From Nostocaceae cyanobacterium (GTDB lineage Bacteria; Cyanobacteriota; Cyanobacteriia; Cyanobacteriales; Nostocaceae): a stretch of 64,000 bases of DNA. The stretch covers positions 1-64,000 of the forward strand of contig JASJCY010000006.1 in the NCBI GenBank assembly GCA_030065825.1. The letters run 5' to 3'. Both the position numbers and the translations under genes were made by a program. How positions within the stretch are numbered: the first letter of the stretch is position 1; every line of letters starts with the position of its first letter. Under the pieces are notes generated by a model. It did no database searches, was not told where the DNA came from, and saw only the letters and a list, made by a program, of their open reading frames with translations. Shown one piece after another: positions 1-8,719 of the stretch.

Positions 1-95
1 AACAGGGAACAGCGAAAAGTGCGGTCTACCCTACGGGAAGCCGCTCCGCGTCTATGGGGGTTTCCCCCATGAGCAACTTTTCAAGAGAGGGAACA
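1..95 (-). repeat. Dispersed repeat copy (84-bp family)
   Basis: This is a reverse-complement copy of the unit that occurs twice in tandem at 34667-34834 and in shortened form at 3298-3357. It holds the small palindrome around GGGGGTTTCCCCC and the GACGCGGAGCGGCTTCCCG-type core seen elsewhere in the window. No coding potential is apparent. It fills the start of the window ahead of the protease gene. Confidence 0.75.
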
Positions 96-221
96 AAATA
101 TGAGGGATAAAATAGAAGTAGTTTATTTGAACATGAAAGCAAGAATTTGGCAGAGTTTTACGCATCCTATACAGATAGGAAATGTAGCGTTTTTCTCAAA
201 CTAAATTATCTATATAGGATT

Positions 222-284
222 TTACCAATTACCAATTACCAATTACCAATTACCAATTACCAATTACCAATTACCAATTACCAA
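222..284. repeat. Heptanucleotide tandem repeat (ACCAATT)n
   Basis: About eight to nine uninterrupted copies of a 7-bp unit end some 8 bp before the ATG at 291. Such STRR heptamers are known from heterocystous cyanobacteria. Here the run occupies the place where a ribosome binding site would be, so the htrA leader has no recognisable Shine-Dalgarno. Confidence 0.9.
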
Positions 285-290
285 AATTAT

Positions 291-1532
291 ATGACATTTT
301 CTCATCCATCTGACCAAAAACAATTCCACCAGCGCTCTCAAATCGGTATTTATTTGCTGACTGCTTTGTTAGGTGCTGCTTTGACTTTGGCAATTATCCG
401 AATTTTTCCCAAACAATTCATTCCTCAAGACGTATATCCAAATCCCGAAATGTCAGCCTCTGTACCCACTGCCTCTGTATCTAAGGTAGCAGCAGTGACT
501 GTAAATCAACAAAACTTTGTAGTTGCAGCTATTAAACGAGTGGGAGCAGCAGTGGTACGTATCGATACTGAACGCACAGTAACACCTCGTCTACCTCCTT
601 GGTTTGATGATCCATTCTGGCGTCCTTTCTTTGGCAGAAATACCATACCAGAATTACCACAGTTTCGCTTGTATGGTGAAGGCTCAGGTTTTATTATTGA
701 AGCAGATGGATTAATTCTCACTAATGCCCATGTAGTTAGTGGTGCAGATACGGTGAATGTAACCTTGAAAGATGGACGCAACTTCCAAGGAAAGGTACTG
801 GGAATCGATCAACCTTTTGACCTTGCTGTAGTTAAGATTGAAGGTACAAACCTACCCGTCGCACCCTTAGGCAATTCAGACAATGTGCAAGTGGGAGATT
901 GGGCGATCGCTGTTGGAAATCCCTTTGGATTGGATAATACTGTTACACTAGGAATTATCAGCACTCTCAAACGTTCTAGCAGCCAGGTTGGCATCCCTGG
1001 TAAACCTCTAGATTTTATCCAAACAGATGCTGCCATTAACCCGGGTAATTCTGGCGGTCCATTGCTGAATGAACAAGGTGAGGTTATTGGTATTAATACC
1101 GCCATTCGTGCCCAAGCAGAGGGTATAGGATTTGCCATTCCCATTAACACAGCTAAAGCAGTTAAGGATACCCTTGCCCGTGGCGAAAAAATCCCCCACC
1201 CTTACATGGGCATTAGTATGGCTACCCTCACCCCACAATTGGCAAAGGGAATTAATACTATTCCCTATAAAAACTTCACAGTTCCTGAAGTCCAGGGAGT
1301 GGTTATTATCCAAGTGTTACCCAATACTCCAGCCGAGTCTGCGGGTTTGGAAAGGGGAGATGTGATTGTACAAGTAAACGGACAGGCTGTTACCAGCGCT
1401 GAACAATTACAAGATATAGTTGCCAAAAGCAGTGTTGGACAGTCATTGCAGCTAAAAGTACGGCGAGGGAAGCAAGTCCAGCAGTTGTCCGTAGCTCTTG
1501 CCGATTTAAACAATATCAAAGAACAAGAGTAA
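291..1532 (+). CDS. HtrA/Deg-family trypsin-like serine protease with PDZ domain
   Basis: The 413-residue product is a periplasmic or membrane-anchored quality-control protease of the HhoA/HhoB/HtrA group. A hydrophobic anchor lies at about residues 20-37. The trypsin-like domain has His147 in TNAHVV, Asp177 in DLAVVK and Ser254 in GNSGGP. A single C-terminal PDZ domain follows (about 305-400, with AGLERGDVIVQVNG). The open frame reaches upstream to 147, but that part only translates the heptamer repeat, so the ATG at 291 is chosen. A phosphoribosyltransferase gene follows 20 bp downstream. Which of the three cyanobacterial Deg paralogues this is cannot be decided from sequence reading alone. 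Confidence 0.93.
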   Translation: MTFSHPSDQKQFHQRSQIGIYLLTALLGAALTLAIIRIFPKQFIPQDVYPNPEMSASVPTASVSKVAAVTVNQQNFVVAAIKRVGAAVVRIDTERTVTPRLPPWFDDPFWRPFFGRNTIPELPQFRLYGEGSGFIIEADGLILTNAHVVSGADTVNVTLKDGRNFQGKVLGIDQPFDLAVVKIEGTNLPVAPLGNSDNVQVGDWAIAVGNPFGLDNTVTLGIISTLKRSSSQVGIPGKPLDFIQTDAAINPGNSGGPLLNEQGEVIGINTAIRAQAEGIGFAIPINTAKAVKDTLARGEKIPHPYMGISMATLTPQLAKGINTIPYKNFTVPEVQGVVIIQVLPNTPAESAGLERGDVIVQVNGQAVTSAEQLQDIVAKSSVGQSLQLKVRRGKQVQQLSVALADLNNIKEQE

Positions 1533-1552
1533 GGGGGTAGGAGGTAAACTGT

Positions 1553-2212
1553 ATGACTATTCGATTCCGTAACCGTACTGAAGCTGGTAAACTACTAGAG
1601 AAAAAGCTAACAGCTTATGCTAACCACAAAGATGGGATGGTTGTCGCTCTACCCCGTGGTGGTGTACCAGTGGCATTTGAAGTCGCAAAGGCTTTGAATT
1701 TGCCATTAGATATCTGTATAGTGAGAAAACTTGGTGTACCCGGTCACAAAGAACTGGCAATGGGTGCGATCGCCTCCGGGGGAGTGAGGGTACTAAATTA
1801 CGATGTTGTCAGCTGGCTAAATATCTCTAGTCAGACCATTGACGAAGTAGCAGCCAAGGAACTACGGGAATTAGAACGTCGCGATCGCGTCTATCGCGGT
1901 AACCGTCCATTGCTCAATGTGCGCGATCGCACGGTTATTCTGATTGATGATGGTATTGCTACAGCTTCCACCATTAAGGCTGCCATTACCATTCTCAAAG
2001 AGCAAGAACCCAAAAGCATTGTTGTCGCCGTTCCAGTGGCTCCACCTCCAGTTTGCAAAGATTTAGCAGAGATTGTAGATCAAGTGGTGTGTCTGTCCAT
2101 GCCAGAAGCATTTTATGCCATTGGTTTGTGGTATGACAATTTTGCTCAAACAACAGATAACGAAGTCCGGCAACTGTTAGAGAAATCTGCCTTAGATAGA
2201 ACACCTGCATAA
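1553..2212 (+). CDS. Phosphoribosyltransferase-family protein
   Basis: This 219-residue protein has the type I PRTase fold. The N-terminal part carries MVVALPRGGVPVAFEVA, and the PRPP-binding loop is VILIDDGIATASTIKAA at about residues 128-144. Proteins of this subfamily are common in cyanobacteria and often lie next to alpha/beta hydrolase (dienelactone hydrolase-like) genes, as here. Substrate specificity is unknown. An AGGAGGT-like sequence at about 1540 precedes the start. The gene is probably co-transcribed with the gene 20 bp downstream. Confidence 0.88.
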   Translation: MTIRFRNRTEAGKLLEKKLTAYANHKDGMVVALPRGGVPVAFEVAKALNLPLDICIVRKLGVPGHKELAMGAIASGGVRVLNYDVVSWLNISSQTIDEVAAKELRELERRDRVYRGNRPLLNVRDRTVILIDDGIATASTIKAAITILKEQEPKSIVVAVPVAPPPVCKDLAEIVDQVVCLSMPEAFYAIGLWYDNFAQTTDNEVRQLLEKSALDRTPA

Positions 2213-2231
2213 AAAATGATGGGGAAAAGCC

Positions 2232-2969
2232 ATGTATGTAAAATTACCTGGGAAAGTTGAACAGCAAATAGTTGCGGTAGACATTGGTTCGGTAACCCTA
2301 ATGGGAGAACTGACTTTACCACCACTAGCCCAGGGAATAGTTGTGTTTGCCGAGGGTAATGGTTGCAGCCTAAACAGTAGTCATCACCGCTATCTTGCTC
2401 ATATGCTGGCTCAGGAAAGATTAGCAACTATGTTAATTGATTTACTCACCACAGCAGAACAAGCTATAGACCTGCGGAGTAAGCATTGTTGTTGTAATAT
2501 CAGACATTTAGCTGCGCGTTTAGCAAGAGTCACCGACTGGCTAGGGAAAAACCCCATTACCCGCGATTTACAAATTGGTTATTTTGGCGATCGCATTGGT
2601 GGTGGTGTGGCATTATTGGCAGGTTGTCAACGTCCGCAGATAATTAAGGTTATTGTCGTCTGTAGTGGGTTAACAGACTTGGTAGGCTCTATACTTTCCC
2701 AGATGGAAACTCCTACCCTACTCATAGTAGGTGAGTATGATTTACCAGTAATTGCCATGAATGAGGATACATTGGCACAAATTCCCACTCAGAACAAATG
2801 CTTGAAGATTATAGCGGATGCGACACACAACTTTGGAGAACCGGGAGCAATAGAAGCTGTCGCCAAGTTGACAATTGAGTGGTTCCAGCATTACCTGACA
2901 AACACAAACAAAAAATCCTCCCTACCAATTTCCAACGTTGCTGAGTTGAAGTATGAAATTAAAAAATGA
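2232..2969 (+). CDS. Alpha/beta hydrolase (dienelactone hydrolase-like), nucleophile replaced
   Basis: This 245-residue protein resembles the dienelactone hydrolase-related proteins that accompany PRTases. It has a beta-strand start (GIVVFAEGNGCSLNSSHHRYLAHML), a nucleophile-elbow region, a strand with the acid-site context (PTLLIVGEYDLPV) and a late His (ATHNFGEPGA). The elbow reads G-D-R-I-G at residues 119-123, where the family normally has G-x-S-x-G, so Arg121 sits where the catalytic Ser is expected. The D-R codons lie inside a HIP1 octamer. The protein may be non-catalytic or inactivated. The gene is 19 bp after the PRTase gene and likely in the same operon. Confidence 0.75.
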   Translation: MYVKLPGKVEQQIVAVDIGSVTLMGELTLPPLAQGIVVFAEGNGCSLNSSHHRYLAHMLAQERLATMLIDLLTTAEQAIDLRSKHCCCNIRHLAARLARVTDWLGKNPITRDLQIGYFGDRIGGGVALLAGCQRPQIIKVIVVCSGLTDLVGSILSQMETPTLLIVGEYDLPVIAMNEDTLAQIPTQNKCLKIIADATHNFGEPGAIEAVAKLTIEWFQHYLTNTNKKSSLPISNVAELKYEIKK

Positions 2970-3427
2970 GATACTTCTAACAAGTTGCACTTCCAAGCTT
3001 GATAATCTAGAAGTGGAGGCTGGAAGTCAAAAATCAAAAGTCAAAAATCAAAGGTCATAGACACCCGTAGGGTGGCTTCGGTGCAGGGTAAGTATTGTGT
3101 TCTCTAGCTTTGAGCTTTTATAAATGGTTGGTTTATTTCCGCCCCCCCTGTACTAGTAACCAGAATAATATCATAACCAAACAATAACTCTTAAGAATTC
3201 CCTATTCCCCGTTCCCTATTCCCTATTCCCTATTCCCCGTTCCCTATTCCCTATTCCCTATTCCCTATTCCCTATTCCCTATTCCCTGTTCCCCGTTCCC
3301 TCTCTTGAAAAGTTGCTCATGGGGGAAACCCCCAAGACCGCACTTTTCGCTGTTCCCCGTTCCCTATTCCCTATTCCCTATTCCCTATTCCCTATTCCCT
3401 ATTTTCAAGCCAGAAAGGAGCAAAAAG
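2970..3427. repeat. Intergenic repeat cluster: (CCCTATT)n runs and short dispersed repeat
   Basis: The gap between the hydrolase and ftsH contains two runs of the CCCTATT heptamer (about 3190-3298 and 3357-3403). They flank a shortened copy of the 84-bp dispersed repeat (3298-3357) that lacks the central GACGCGGAGCGG segment. Just after the hydrolase there are direct repeats of AAAATCAAAAGTC type (about 3026-3055). No gene is visible. A Shine-Dalgarno (AGAAAGGAG, 3412-3420) belongs to ftsH. Confidence 0.85.
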
Positions 3428-5401
3428 ATGCCAGCAAACAACAATGGCGATCGCCCCGTTAAAACACCGCAACCTAGACAACTAGGGGGTAGTTTACTCC
3501 TGTGGCTAGCATTTTTGATATCTCTCAACTTGATGCTTATGGGACAACCCTCCCAAAAGCAGCAAGTACCCTACAGCAAGTTTATTTCTCAGGTTGAAGA
3601 TGGTCAAGTTGCTAAGGTGAAAATTGGTTCTGAGTTAATTGTCTACCAACTCAAATCAAAACAACCAATTACTCAGGAAACTGACGATAAATCTAAACCC
3701 GAGAGGTTTGTCACAATTCCAGTTCCCCAAGATTCAGAATTACCCCAGATTTTACGCAAGCATAACGTAGAGTTTGAAGCCACACCCCCCAGTCGTGGTA
3801 ACTGGTTTACAATCCTGCTGTGGATATGTTCACCACTAATTTTGTTCATGATTTTGGGATGGATGGTTAGCCGCGCTCAAATGGGTGGTCCTGCGGCTTT
3901 GACTGTGGGTAAAAGTAAGGCACGTATATACTCAGAAGGGAATACAGGGGTAAAATTCGATGATGTTGCCGGAGTTGATGAAGCAAAGACAGAACTGCTA
4001 GAAATTGTCGATTTTCTCAAAAATGCAGATAAATACACCCGTTTGGGAGCAAAAATTCCTAAAGGTGTATTGCTTATCGGACCTCCGGGAACCGGCAAAA
4101 CTATGTTAGCAAAAGCGATTGCTGGGGAAGCTGGAGTTCCTTTCTTTAGTATTTCTGGTTCTGAATTTATCGAGTTATTTGTGGGTATTGGTGCAGCCAG
4201 AGTCCGGGATTTATTTGAACAGGCAAAGCGACAGGCACCTTGTATTGTTTTTATCGATGAATTAGATGCCTTAGGCAAATCCCGGGGTGGTGCAGGTCCA
4301 ATCCTCGGTGGTAATGATGAACGGGAACAAACCCTAAACCAACTTCTCTCGGAAATGGATGGCTTTGACCCCAACACGGGAGTAATTTTACTAGCTGCTA
4401 CTAACCGTCCAGAGGTGTTAGATCCAGCACTGCTTCGTCCCGGTAGATTTGACCGTCAGGTAGTGGTAGACCGTCCAGATAAGATTGGTAGAGAGGCAAT
4501 TCTGAAAATCCATGCCAAACATGTCAAATTAGCTGATGATGTCGATTTATCAAAACTAGCCGCCAGAACTCCCGGATTTGCTGGTGCAGACTTAGCTAAC
4601 CTCGTTAACGAAGCCGCACTCTTAGCAGCCCGTGGGAACCAAAAAGCGGTAAATATGGCTGACTTTAACGAAGCCATTGAGCGGGTATTAACAGGCTTAG
4701 AGAAAAAATCCCGGGTACTCAATGATATGGAGAAAACCACCGTCGCCTATCACGAAGTTGGTCATGCCATAATTGGAATGCTAATGCCCGGTGCTGGTAG
4801 TGTGGAGAAAATTTCCGTTGTGCCTAGGGGTATAGGTGCATTAGGTTACACCCTGCAACTACCAGAGGAAGACCGCTTTTTGATGATTGAAGATGAAATT
4901 CGCGGTAGAATTGCTACCCTATTAGGAGGACGTTCGGCGGAAGAATTGATTTTTGGCAGAGTTTCCACCGGAGCCAGCGATGACATTCAAAAAGCAACGG
5001 ACTTAGCAGAGCGGTTTGTCACCCTTTATGGTATGAGTGATGAATTGGGTCCGGTTGCCTTTGAGAAGATTCAACAACAGTTTTTGCAAGGATTTACTAG
5101 TCCTCGTCGTACAGTCAGCGAGAAAATTGCCGAACAAATCGACCTACAGGTGAAGTCAATAGTTGAGGGAGCGCATCATATAGCCCTAAAAATCCTGGAA
5201 ACTAATCGGGAATTATTGGAAGAAACTGCTAAAGCGCTGTTAGAAAAAGAAGTTTTAGAAGGAGAAGAATTGCGATCGCAACTTAGCCGGGTACAACCAC
5301 CAGCAGAAATGGATGCATGGCTACGCACGGGTAAATTCTCTGTCGATGGTAACAGTAATCTAAAGCAAGGTAATGGTTCTCAACCACTTTCCGCAAGTTA
5401 A
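3428..5401 (+). CDS. ftsH: ATP-dependent zinc metalloprotease FtsH
   Basis: The 657-residue membrane AAA+ protease has the full family architecture. A short N-terminus is followed by TM1 (about 20-38), a lumenal or periplasmic loop and TM2 (about 125-148). The AAA domain has Walker A GPPGTGKT from residue 218, Walker [10 protein letters not shown] and an SRH segment ending in RPGRFDR. The M41 domain has the zinc motif HEVGH from residue 442 (HExxH; many FtsHs have HEAGH). The frame opens upstream at 3305 through repeats, but AGAAAGGAG just before the ATG at 3428 supports that start. The length is typical. It probably acts in thylakoid or plasma-membrane protein quality control. Confidence 0.97.
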   Translation: MPANNNGDRPVKTPQPRQLGGSLLLWLAFLISLNLMLMGQPSQKQQVPYSKFISQVEDGQVAKVKIGSELIVYQLKSKQPITQETDDKSKPERFVTIPVPQDSELPQILRKHNVEFEATPPSRGNWFTILLWICSPLILFMILGWMVSRAQMGGPAALTVGKSKARIYSEGNTGVKFDDVAGVDEAKTELLEIVDFLKNADKYTRLGAKIPKGVLLIGPPGTGKTMLAKAIAGEAGVPFFSISGSEFIELFVGIGAARVRDLFEQAKRQAPCIVFIDELDALGKSRGGAGPILGGNDEREQTLNQLLSEMDGFDPNTGVILLAATNRPEVLDPALLRPGRFDRQVVVDRPDKIGREAILKIHAKHVKLADDVDLSKLAARTPGFAGADLANLVNEAALLAARGNQKAVNMADFNEAIERVLTGLEKKSRVLNDMEKTTVAYHEVGHAIIGMLMPGAGSVEKISVVPRGIGALGYTLQLPEEDRFLMIEDEIRGRIATLLGGRSAEELIFGRVSTGASDDIQKATDLAERFVTLYGMSDELGPVAFEKIQQQFLQGFTSPRRTVSEKIAEQIDLQVKSIVEGAHHIALKILETNRELLEETAKALLEKEVLEGEELRSQLSRVQPPAEMDAWLRTGKFSVDGNSNLKQGNGSQPLSAS

Positions 5402-5534
5402 AAGTGCCTCCACAAAGGGGAAGTAATAAGTAATAAGTAATCTGTGAATTAAATCTCCTTGCTATGAATGGAAGAAACACTATTTTCTTACTCCCTAGCC
5501 CCTAGCCCCTGTGTTTCTTCAGAGTTAAAAGTCA

Positions 5535-5826
5535 GTAGAAATATTCTCCCAACGGAATAGTTGTTTTCCGGAGGTGGAAATATTCTTTTAACGGAATAGT
5601 TGTTTTCCGGAGGTGGAAATATTCTTTTAACGGAATAGTTGTTTTCCGGAGGTGGAAATATTCTTTTAACGGAATAGTTGTTTTCCGGAGGTGGAAATAT
5701 TCTCTCAACGGAATAGTTGTTTTCCGGAGGTGGAAATATTCTTTCAACGGAATAGTTGTTCTGCGGAGGTGGAAATATTCTCCCAACGGAATAGTTGTTC
5801 TGCGGAGGTGGAAATATTCTCCCAAC
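5535..5826. repeat. 39-bp tandem repeat array, left part (7 units)
   Basis: Seven 39-bp units start at 5551, 5590, 5629, 5668, 5707, 5746 and 5785, with a partial unit before them. Each begins AACGGAATAGTTGTT, continues with a TTCCGGAGGT or CTGCGGAGGT block and ends GAAATATTC. Since 39 is divisible by 3, several frames stay open on both strands, which gives spurious 13-residue repeat ORFs. There are no unique spacers, so it is not a CRISPR array. It continues at 5993 after an inserted element. Confidence 0.92.
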
Positions 5827-5989
5827 TCATATCTTGCACCATTCTCAACAAGACCAAAAAAACCGGGTTTATAAACGAAAAATTAAGGTTTTGAGACTGA
5901 GAGATTTGCAATAAACCCCGGCAGTCGCTACAACGGAGGAGACCTCCGCAACGCGCTGCCTCGCTTTTTAGCCCAGGTGCAAGATGTGT
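5827..5989 (-). mobile_element. MITE-like insertion inside the 39-bp array
   Basis: This 163-bp element has imperfect terminal inverted repeats (TCATATCTTGCACC at the left; the right end reads GGTGCAAGATGTGT). It is flanked by CCCAAC (5821-5826) and GCCAAC (5990-5995), a 6-bp near-perfect target duplication. It is the reverse complement of the shorter copy at 28461-28579, with an extra segment of about 45 bp around 5925-5970. Internally it has the AAACCGGGTTT palindrome. No ORF is credible. Confidence 0.7.
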
Positions 5990-5992
5990 GCC

Positions 5993-6332
5993 AACGGAAT
6001 AGTTGTTTTCCGGAGGTAGAAATATTCTCTCAACGGAATAGTTGTTCTGCGGAGGTGGAAATATTCTCTCAACGGAATAGTTGTTTTCCGGAGGTAGAAA
6101 TATTCTCTCAACGGAATAGTTGTTCTGCGGAGGTGGAAATATTCTCCCAACGGAATAGTTGTTCTGCGGAGGTAGAAATATTCTCTCAACGGAATAGTTG
6201 TTTTCCGGAGGTGGAAATATTCTCTCAACGGAATAGTTGTTTTTCGGAGGTAGAAATATTCTTTTAACGGAACAGTTGTTTGCCAGGGTCAACTTATTCT
6301 TTTAACGGAACAGTTGTTTGCCAGGGTCAAAG
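5993..6332. repeat. 39-bp tandem repeat array, right part (9 units)
   Basis: Units start at 5993, 6032, 6071, 6110, 6149, 6188, 6227, 6266 and 6304. The last two are diverged (AACGGAACAGTTGTT with TGCCAGGGTC). The sequence is the same family as 5535-5826. It ends in a purine-rich GGGAAGGAAGAGGG stretch. No gene is supported in this block. Confidence 0.92.
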
Positions 6333-6415
6333 GGAAGGAAGAGGGAAGAAGGAAGAGGGAAAAAGGTTTTATGTTTGGAAGAAGCTTGCACATTGCTAAA
6401 TTAAGGGATTATTCT

Positions 6416-6505
6416 TGTGGGGTAGGCATCTTGCCTGCCTCATAAATACAGAAAACGGGCAGGGATGCCCATTCCACAAAGCAAGATACCCATCCCACAA
6501 AACCA
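6416..6505. repeat. Imperfect inverted repeat with GTGGGGTAGGCATC ends
   Basis: TTGTGGGGTAGGCATCTTGC at the left faces a near-complementary GGGCAGGGATGCCCATTCCAC at the right, followed by a partial third arm. It can fold into a long hairpin. It lies just downstream of the DUF3179 gene (minus strand) and may serve as its terminator, although no T-run is evident. Confidence 0.55.
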
Positions 6506-6535
6506 TCAAAATCATCCCGCATTTATGCAACACCA

Positions 6536-7552
6536 TTAGAAAAATGCCGGATAAACAAAAGCAAAAGCAGTTGAATTAGGTATGGGTTTGCCGTCAAATT
6601 CTTCCACAATCACGGTTTTGAGTTGATTATCCCAACGTGCCCGAATTTTGCGATTAGCAAAACTAACTACTTTGGTGCTGACTTTTTCCATTTCTGTGTG
6701 AGAAAACTGTACGCTGACACCAGCAAAGCGATTCTTTGGTGTTTGATTATTTGCTTCCCACACATAACTAACAATCGCTTTGGGATGGAGTTTGCGGACT
6801 TTTTGATTGCGAACCGGGAAAATCATCCGGTTGTCAGTATAGTAGGTGCCGTAAGGATATCTTTGGTAGTTGCGGTTGTAACCAGTATCAGTTGAGAGAA
6901 TTTTGCTATTGGGATACTTTGCTAACCAAGCACCCAGGGTTGTTTTTACAGCGGGAACTCTTGCCAGAGAACGGTTTACCCCCGCACCAACAACCCCAAG
7001 TGCCCAGGGTTGAGAATAGAGGGTGTCATCGGCGCGATCGTACATTACTAGGCAACTTTGATAGAGTTTACCCGATACCCCATAGGTTGTATTTCCTCGC
7101 TGAAAGGTAACAATAGTGTCACATAAGGGACAATAAGAAATAGCGAGGTTAATGCCACCCACGGTATCATTGACCATTTCATGCCAATTCATGATTCCAA
7201 AAGGATAGGCTTTTGCTTCCCCATTCATAACAACACCGATAACCAATTCATCCTTTTTAAAGGGTGTAGTTTTAGGAGTATCAAATTTAGGATTATCGAT
7301 ACTGGGAATACCGTCTTTTGGTGGTCCTCCTGCAAGGAGTTGATTTAAATCAATGCGCGCAGTCTTAACAGGGTCAATTTTTTGCTGGGCACGAATATCG
7401 GCAAGTTCTTTATTTTGGTCGTGAAAATATTGAGTTAAAAAGAAGTAGCGGAGTTTAAAATTATCCCACCCTCCAGCCTGTGCAACTAGTCCGGTGAATA
7501 CAATCCCTATCATTAAAAAGCTGCCGAGGGCTATTTTTGTTAATTTATTCAT
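6536..7552 (-). CDS. DUF3179 domain-containing exported protein
   Basis: The 338-residue protein starts with a signal peptide (hydrophobic to about residue 26, likely cleaved after AQA). It then matches the DUF3179 pattern: SIDNPKFDTPKTT, FGIMNWHEMVND, a cysteine pair in SYCPLCDTIVTF, YGVSGKLYQSCLVMYDR and LYSQPWALGVVG. Function is unknown for the family. The conserved Cys residues and exported location suggest a redox- or metal-related periplasmic role, but that is inference. It is divergent from the NrtS-like gene. Confidence 0.88.
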   Translation of the reverse strand: MNKLTKIALGSFLMIGIVFTGLVAQAGGWDNFKLRYFFLTQYFHDQNKELADIRAQQKIDPVKTARIDLNQLLAGGPPKDGIPSIDNPKFDTPKTTPFKKDELVIGVVMNGEAKAYPFGIMNWHEMVNDTVGGINLAISYCPLCDTIVTFQRGNTTYGVSGKLYQSCLVMYDRADDTLYSQPWALGVVGAGVNRSLARVPAVKTTLGAWLAKYPNSKILSTDTGYNRNYQRYPYGTYYTDNRMIFPVRNQKVRKLHPKAIVSYVWEANNQTPKNRFAGVSVQFSHTEMEKVSTKVVSFANRKIRARWDNQLKTVIVEEFDGKPIPNSTAFAFVYPAFF

Positions 7553-7632
7553 AGTAACAAGACCTCAAATTACAGCTAACTTTTTCTACTTACTATGAAA
7601 GTAAAATTGAATGAAATCTCCCTGAAAATCAC

Positions 7633-7866
7633 ATGAGAAATTCATTAAAAGAATTTTGTGCTAGTTTAGTAAATCGGAAATTTGTACCCACTGCTTTGAA
7701 AGTAGCAATTGTGGTGGGTTCAATTTTGTTTGTAATCAATCATGGAACAGCATTGGTAAAAGGTAAAATGAATCGAGAACGCTGCATTTCTGGGTTTCTG
7801 ACTTCCCTAATGCCTTATATAGTTAATATTCACGGTCAATATATCAGTGGTTATCGGGAAATATAA
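7633..7866 (+). CDS. NrtS-like small nitrate/nitrite transporter
   Basis: This 77-residue protein has two predicted membrane helices (about 20-40 and 52-70). The conserved stretches are FVPTALKVAIVVGSILFVINHG and MNRERCISGFLTSLMPYIVNIHGQ, recalled as typical of the NrtS family shown to support nitrate and nitrite uptake in cyanobacteria. No clear NtcA site (GTA-N8-TAC) was found in the short divergent gap to the DUF3179 gene. A neutral alternative label is conserved two-helix membrane protein. Confidence 0.72.
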   Translation: MRNSLKEFCASLVNRKFVPTALKVAIVVGSILFVINHGTALVKGKMNRERCISGFLTSLMPYIVNIHGQYISGYREI

Positions 7867-8410
7867 TCCACATCTAGACTCAGAAACCACTTGGTTAAGT
7901 TTATGGGTGTAGGGAATAACCGGTTTTCTCATTAATTAACTACGATAATATTCGGCATTGTCCAATTGGAATATAAAATCAAAATTTATGGTAGAGACGT
8001 TCCGACGAAACAAAAATGTTCCCACAAAATGTCTCTACAAAACAGGGTTTTCCATGACAATCAACGATGCAAAACTTTCTAATTTAGATTGTCAATCAGC
8101 AATGCCTAATATTCCATACTTCATTCACTCAAAACCTGGTTTATTGCCTCTTATGGTTTACTTGATGTAAATGTTAAATGGTAATTTCTTACCCATTACC
8201 CATTACCCAATAATAAGTAATAAGTAACAAGTAATAAGTAATAAGTAATAAGTAATAAGTAATAAGTAATAAGTATTTTGGTTTTCCCAGACATTTTTTC
8301 GTTCACCATCCCATTACCGATTACCGATTACCGATTACCGATTACCGATTACCGATTACCGATTACCGATTACCGATTACCCATTACCCATTATCTGTTT
8401 AGACAAGGAA
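7867..8410. repeat. Gene-free stretch with (AATAAGT)n and (CCGATTA)n heptamer runs
   Basis: About 8205-8275 is a run of the AATAAGT heptamer, and 8314-8385 a run of CCGATTA. Each is flanked by related CCCATTA units. Before them, 7990-8040 holds an inverted pair around GTAGAGACGTT and ATGTCTCTAC. A 70-codon open frame at 7958-8170 has no ribosome binding site or recognisable sequence and is not taken as a gene. Confidence 0.85.
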
Positions 8411-8623
8411 TTATTTATTTTTAGCTGCACAAGGATTCTTAGAAGCGCAGGGATTTATTTTATTTTTGGCTGCGCAAGGATTCTTAGAAGCACAGGGATT
8501 AACTTCATTTGTAGTTTCTGTGTTATTTTTCGTTTTTGCGGCACAAGGGTTAGTGCAACCAGCTACAAATCCTAAACTTAGCATGGAAATAGTGGCAAGG
8601 GTAGCCAAATATTTAACTCTCAT
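8411..8623 (-). CDS. Small Cys-repeat lipoprotein (NPCAAK repeats)
   Basis: The 70-residue protein has a lipoprotein signal peptide ending in VAGC (Cys23 would be the lipidated residue). Five NPCAxK-type repeats follow (NPCAAK, NPCASK, NPCAAK, NPCASK, NPCAAK) joined by short polar linkers. AGGGAG lies a few bases upstream of the ATG. It is probably tethered to the membrane facing the periplasm. The regularly spaced Cys residues suggest metal or thiol chemistry, but no function is known to me. Confidence 0.8.
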   Translation of the reverse strand: MRVKYLATLATISMLSLGFVAGCTNPCAAKTKNNTETTNEVNPCASKNPCAAKNKINPCASKNPCAAKNK

Positions 8624-8719
8624 ACAGTTCTCCCTTCAGCAGTACATCGGAGTTCATTTGTTATACGAAGCCAAACCTCAAATGGATTCGATACTGCAAA
8701 AAAAAGACAATAACGCAGC

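Noticed and set aside
5532..6292. Long repeat-protein ORFs on both strands across the 39-bp array
   Set aside because: The unit length is a multiple of 3, so many frames stay open. There is no ribosome binding site or start in context, and the array is broken by an insertion.
5535..6332. CRISPR array
   Set aside because: Units are contiguous with no unique spacers and no cas genes are near. The same applies to the 37-bp array at 52865-53137.
7958..8170. 70-codon ORF
   Set aside because: No ribosome binding site, no recognisable sequence, and it spans an interspersed GTAGAGACG inverted repeat.
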